A DNA stretch of 7,583 nucleotides from contig DKMV01000043.1 of the NCBI GenBank assembly GCA_002469605.1, positions 1-7,583 of the forward strand, read 5' to 3'. Source of the DNA: Leclercia sp. UBA7405. Lineage in GTDB: Bacteria > Pseudomonadota > Gammaproteobacteria > Enterobacterales > Enterobacteriaceae. Positions within the stretch are counted from its first letter, which is position 1, and the number at the start of each line of letters is the position of its first letter. The notes below the pieces were generated by a model. That model worked only from the letters and a program-made list of their open reading frames with translations. It was not told the origin of the DNA and did not search any database. The position numbers were made by a program, and so were the translations under genes. Positions 4,602-7,583 of this stretch are shown here, one piece after another.

Positions 4602-5723
4602 ATGCCTTTACCCGACTATCGCGTGTCTGACCCTTTTACCCTCGGCATTGAACTCGAACTACAGGTGGTCAATCCGCCGGGTTACGATCTGAGCCAGGAC
4701 TCCTCGGCGCTGATTGATGCCGTCAAGAACGAGATAACCGCCGGAGAGGTTAAACACGACATCACCGAAAGTATGCTCGAAATCGCCACTGGCGTATGCC
4801 ACACCATCGACCAGGCGGCGGCCCAGCTTGGCGCCATGCAGCGCGCTATCCTGCGGGCCGCGGGAGAGCACCACGTGCAGATCTGCGGCGGCGGCACCCA
4901 CCCGTTCCAGAAGTGGCAGCGCCAGCAGGTCTGCGACGACGAGCGCTATAACGTTACCCTGGAGCGCTTTGGCTACCTCATTTTGCAGGCGACGGTGTTT
5001 GGCCAGCATGTGCATGTAGGATGCCGAAACGGCGACGACGCCATCTATCTGCTGCATGGCCTGTCGCGCTTTGTCCCCCATTTTATTGCCCTCGCTGCCA
5101 GCTCCCCCTATATGCAGGGCACCGACACGCAGTTTTCCTCCTCACGTCTTAACATCTTTTCGGGCTTTCCGGATAACGGCAACATGCCCTGGGTTAACAA
5201 CTGGCAGGAGTTCGAAGGGCTGTTTCGCCGCCTGAGTTCTACCAGCATGATCGACAGCATTAAAGATCTGCACTGGGATATTCGCCCCAGCCCCCACTTT
5301 GGCACCGTGGAGGTGCGGGTGATGGACACGCCGTTAACCCTGGCGCACGCCATTAATATCGCCGGATTGATCCAGGCGACGTCGCACTGGCTGCTGACGG
5401 AGCGTCCCTTTAAGCATCAGGAGCGCGACTATCTGCTCTATAAATTTAACCGCTTCCAGGCCTGCCGCTACGGGCTTGCGGGGATCCTGACCGATGTCCA
5501 CACCGGCGAGCAGAAAACCATCGCCGAGGATATCGCCTGGCTGCTGGAGCGCGTAACCCCCTCCGCCGATAAGCTCGGAGCCAGCAGCGCCATTCGGGAG
5601 ATAGCCCTGCTGTTAAAGCAGGGCCAGAGTGAAGCCCAGCGGATGCGCGGTTTTATTGCCGATGGCGGGTCGCTGATCTCGCTGGTGCAGAAGCACTGCG
5701 AGCTGTGGGCTACCTCTCCGTAA
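4602..5723 (+). CDS. ybdK: Carboxylate-amine ligase YbdK (weak glutamate-cysteine ligase, GCS2 family)
   Basis: A 373-residue cytoplasmic ATP-dependent ligase of the glutamate-cysteine ligase 2 family. The E. coli orthologue (372 residues) shows weak gamma-glutamylcysteine ligase activity in vitro; its physiological substrate is not settled. Recognisable segments: [21 protein letters not shown] (12-32) with the metal/ATP-binding acidic residues, [10 protein letters not shown] (51-60), [14 protein letters not shown] (95-108), GQHVHVGC (134-141), [16 protein letters not shown] (167-182) and [21 protein letters not shown] (224-244). These match my recollection of E. coli YbdK almost throughout. 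The ATG at 4602 gives the family N-terminus MPLPDYRVS and has GGAG at 4592-4595, six bases upstream; the in-frame ATG at 4590 and longer forms to 4470 are less likely. The last 14 nt overlap the convergent RND gene. The neighbours differ from E. coli, where ybdJ precedes ybdK. Confidence 0.96.
   Translation: MPLPDYRVSDPFTLGIELELQVVNPPGYDLSQDSSALIDAVKNEITAGEVKHDITESMLEIATGVCHTIDQAAAQLGAMQRAILRAAGEHHVQICGGGTHPFQKWQRQQVCDDERYNVTLERFGYLILQATVFGQHVHVGCRNGDDAIYLLHGLSRFVPHFIALAASSPYMQGTDTQFSSSRLNIFSGFPDNGNMPWVNNWQEFEGLFRRLSSTSMIDSIKDLHWDIRPSPHFGTVEVRVMDTPLTLAHAINIAGLIQATSHWLLTERPFKHQERDYLLYKFNRFQACRYGLAGILTDVHTGEQKTIAEDIAWLLERVTPSADKLGASSAIREIALLLKQGQSEAQRMRGFIADGGSLISLVQKHCELWATSP
5710..5723. other. 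Tail-to-tail overlap of ybdK and the RND permease gene
   Basis: The minus-strand stop TAG occupies 5710-5712 and the plus-strand stop TAA 5721-5723, so the last 14 bases are coding on both strands. No room remains for a terminator between the genes; termination of each transcript must lie inside the other gene. Confidence 0.9.
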
Positions 5724-7583
5724 GGCGGTGTCCCCACTCGCGCAGGCGCTGGAAAAGTACAAACAGCGCCGGAATAAAGAGGATCCCCACAAGCGTTGCC
5801 ACCAGCATGCCGCTGAACACCGTGGTGCCGATAATGCGCCGGCTCTGCGCCCCGGCGCCGGTCGCCAGCATCATCGGCAGTACGCCGATAATAAAGGAGA
5901 CGGCGGTCATCATTACCGCCCGGAAACGGCGGACCGCCCCCTCCCTGGCGGCCTCGACGATGGCCATCCCTTCACCGCGCCGCGCCCGGGCAAATTCGAC
6001 GATAAGTATCGCGTTCTTTGCCGCCAGCGCGATGAGTAGCACCAGGCCAATCTGCACGTACAGGTCGTTGGCGTAGCCCGCAAGCCAGAGCCACAACAGC
6101 GCCCCGCCGAGGGCAAACAGCACCGACAGCATGACGCTCGCGGGTAGCGTCCAGCTCTCGTACTGCGCCACCAGGAACAGCCACGCCATTACCACCGCCG
6201 CCAGCACAATCCACAGCGCCTGATTGCCGGTCTGCTGCTCTTGATACGACATGCCGCTCCAGGCATAGTCGTAGCCGGCGGGCAGATGCTCTGCCAGCAG
6301 CTGTCCCATGGCCGCCATCGCCGTGCTGCTGCTCACCCCCGCAGCGGCCGAGCCGCTGACGGAGACCGACGGGAACTGATTGTACTGCTGCAGGAAAGGG
6401 GCGCCGACCGTCGGGGTAATGGTGACCAGATTGCTCAGGCGCACCCGCTCGCCGCCGTTGCTGCGCACAAACAGCTCGCTGATTTGCTCTGCCCGCTCGC
6501 GCCACTGCATCTCGTTTTGCATCACCACGTGGTAGACGCGATTATTCACGCTGAAATCCCCGGCGCGGGTGCCGCCAAAGGCGGTTTGCAGGCTGGAGAA
6601 GATGCGTGAAACCGGCACATCAAGGCGCGCGGCGCGCTCGCGATCCACGCTGAGGGTCAACTGCGGCACGCTGCTGCTCCAGGTGGTAAACACCCGGTTC
6701 AGCTGCGGATGCTGGTTGGCCTGTGCGAGGATGGCGCGGGTGACCCGCTCCAGCTCCGCAGGGCTTTGCCCCGCCCGGGCCTGGATACGCAGATCGAAAC
6801 CGGAGGCGTTGCCCAGCCCCGGCAGGGTTGGCGGCGCGAAGGTCATGATGGTGGCCTCCGGCATGGCCAGCAGCTGGCTTTGCAGCGTCCCCATCACCTT
6901 CTCCAGCGGCGGGCGCGCGCTCCAGGGCTTTAGCATCACCGAGATAAAACCGCCGTTGGCGGCGCTGGTGCCGCTGAGGATGTTAAACCCGGAGACCTGA
7001 ATCACATCCTCTACCGCCGGGTTTCTGGCGATCAGCTCCCGCGCGGCGGCCATCACCGCCTCGGTGCGCTCCAGCGAGGCCGCCTCCGGCAGTTGTACGC
7101 TGGCAAAGAAGTAGCCCTGATCCTCCTGGGGCAAAAATCCCTTCGGCATCATGCTGAAGCTAAAAGCTACCGCCGCCGCCGCCCCCGCGGTTGCCACCAG
7201 CGCCAGCCAGGGGCGGAGGTTCAGCAGGGTAATGATCCGGGCATACCCCTGCCGCGTGGCCTCCAGCCCGCGGTTAAACGCCCGATAAAGGGCATTCGGG
7301 CGCGCGGGACGCGGGCGCAATAACAGCGCGCAGAGCGCCGGGGTCAGGGTCAGCGCCACCAGGCTTGAGAGGGTAACGGCGGTAGAGAGGGTGACCGCAA
7401 ACTGGCGGTACAGCTCCCCCACGATGCCCGGCAGCAGGGTTACCGGCACAAACACCGCCAGCAGCACCAGGGTGGTGGCGATCACCGGCCCGGCAATCTG
7501 GCGCAGGGCAAGCGCGGTGGCCGCCGTGCGGCTTTGCCCCTCCGCCATCAGGGATTCGACGCTCTCCACCACCACGATGGCGT
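5710..7583 (-). CDS. RND multidrug efflux permease, HAE-1/AcrB type (C-terminal part, 5' end off the window)
   Basis: Inner-membrane proton-driven pump subunit that, with a periplasmic adaptor and outer-membrane channel, exports drugs, bile salts or similar compounds. 623 residues are visible, equivalent to about residue 409 of AcrB to the end, so roughly 60% of the gene. The edge cuts the TM4 motif (D)AIVVVES just after the proton-relay aspartates. The visible part has TM5-6 ([20 protein letters not shown] and onward), TM7, the second periplasmic porter loop starting [20 protein letters not shown], the [12 protein letters not shown] segment, and TM8-12. The relay lysine in [12 protein letters not shown] (codon 6016-6018) and the TM11 threonine in VMMTAVSF (codon 5905-5907) are kept, so the half seen is intact. 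The TAG stop lies inside the 3' end of ybdK. It does not look like OqxB; EefB or another AcrB paralogue is possible. The family is certain, the pump name is not. Confidence 0.96.
   Translation of the reverse strand, partial: AIVVVESVESLMAEGQSRTAATALALRQIAGPVIATTLVLLAVFVPVTLLPGIVGELYRQFAVTLSTAVTLSSLVALTLTPALCALLLRPRPARPNALYRAFNRGLEATRQGYARIITLLNLRPWLALVATAGAAAAVAFSFSMMPKGFLPQEDQGYFFASVQLPEAASLERTEAVMAAARELIARNPAVEDVIQVSGFNILSGTSAANGGFISVMLKPWSARPPLEKVMGTLQSQLLAMPEATIMTFAPPTLPGLGNASGFDLRIQARAGQSPAELERVTRAILAQANQHPQLNRVFTTWSSSVPQLTLSVDRERAARLDVPVSRIFSSLQTAFGGTRAGDFSVNNRVYHVVMQNEMQWRERAEQISELFVRSNGGERVRLSNLVTITPTVGAPFLQQYNQFPSVSVSGSAAAGVSSSTAMAAMGQLLAEHLPAGYDYAWSGMSYQEQQTGNQALWIVLAAVVMAWLFLVAQYESWTLPASVMLSVLFALGGALLWLWLAGYANDLYVQIGLVLLIALAAKNAILIVEFARARRGEGMAIVEAAREGAVRRFRAVMMTAVSFIIGVLPMMLATGAGAQSRRIIGTTVFSGMLVATLVGILFIPALFVLFQRLREWGHRLTER

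Noticed and set aside
5705..6609. Open plus-strand frames within the RND permease region
   Set aside because: They are antisense to a strongly conserved membrane protein and arise from high GC content; none has a convincing ribosome site or family resemblance.
5710..7583. OqxB as the identity of the RND permease
   Set aside because: The remembered OqxB C-terminal sequence differs clearly throughout the porter loop and TM11-12; only the general HAE-1 motifs are shared.

Overview
The window looks like chromosome from a high-GC member of the Enterobacteriaceae (Enterobacter/Klebsiella-like). Signs are a close YbdK orthologue, a YgdI/YgdR-type lipoprotein, an enterobacterial-style cold-shock-domain protein and an AcrB-type RND pump. 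No rRNA, tRNA, CRISPR array, insertion sequence or phage gene is visible. The genus cannot be fixed by reading alone.

Left block (1-2271, all + strand). This is the 3' end of an anaerobic glycyl radical enzyme operon. It holds the C-terminal third of a CutC-like glycyl radical enzyme, then its radical-SAM activase overlapping by 38 nt. Fifteen nt further on is a 41-residue single-pass membrane protein, followed by a 72-residue lipoprotein. The activase would use S-adenosylmethionine to put a radical on the glycine encoded at 852-854, making the enzyme competent for C-N, C-S or C-O bond cleavage. The substrate is not readable here because the active-site half lies off the left edge. Choline, isethionate and dihydroxypropanesulfonate enzymes all belong to this clade. 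A strong stem-loop without a U-tract (2278-2309) closes the block.

Middle block (2321-4397). A GNAT acetyltransferase lies on the minus strand. A 378-nt gap follows, with a possible minus-strand promoter and several stem-loops. Next come an unrecognised cysteine-rich 151-residue protein (+) and a convergent cold-shock-domain protein with an unrecognised C-terminal domain (-). A second strong stem-loop (3867-3903) separates these two.

Right block (4602-7583). ybdK (+), a carboxylate-amine ligase of the glutamate-cysteine ligase 2 family, overlaps tail-to-tail by 14 nt with the C-terminal 60% of an RND multidrug efflux permease (-), whose N-terminal part lies off the right edge. The genes right of 2321 alternate in direction and look like independent transcription units rather than one system. 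The points most worth following are the substrate of the glycyl radical enzyme, the small membrane protein beside it, the structured leader with its orphan gene, and the cold-shock fusion.
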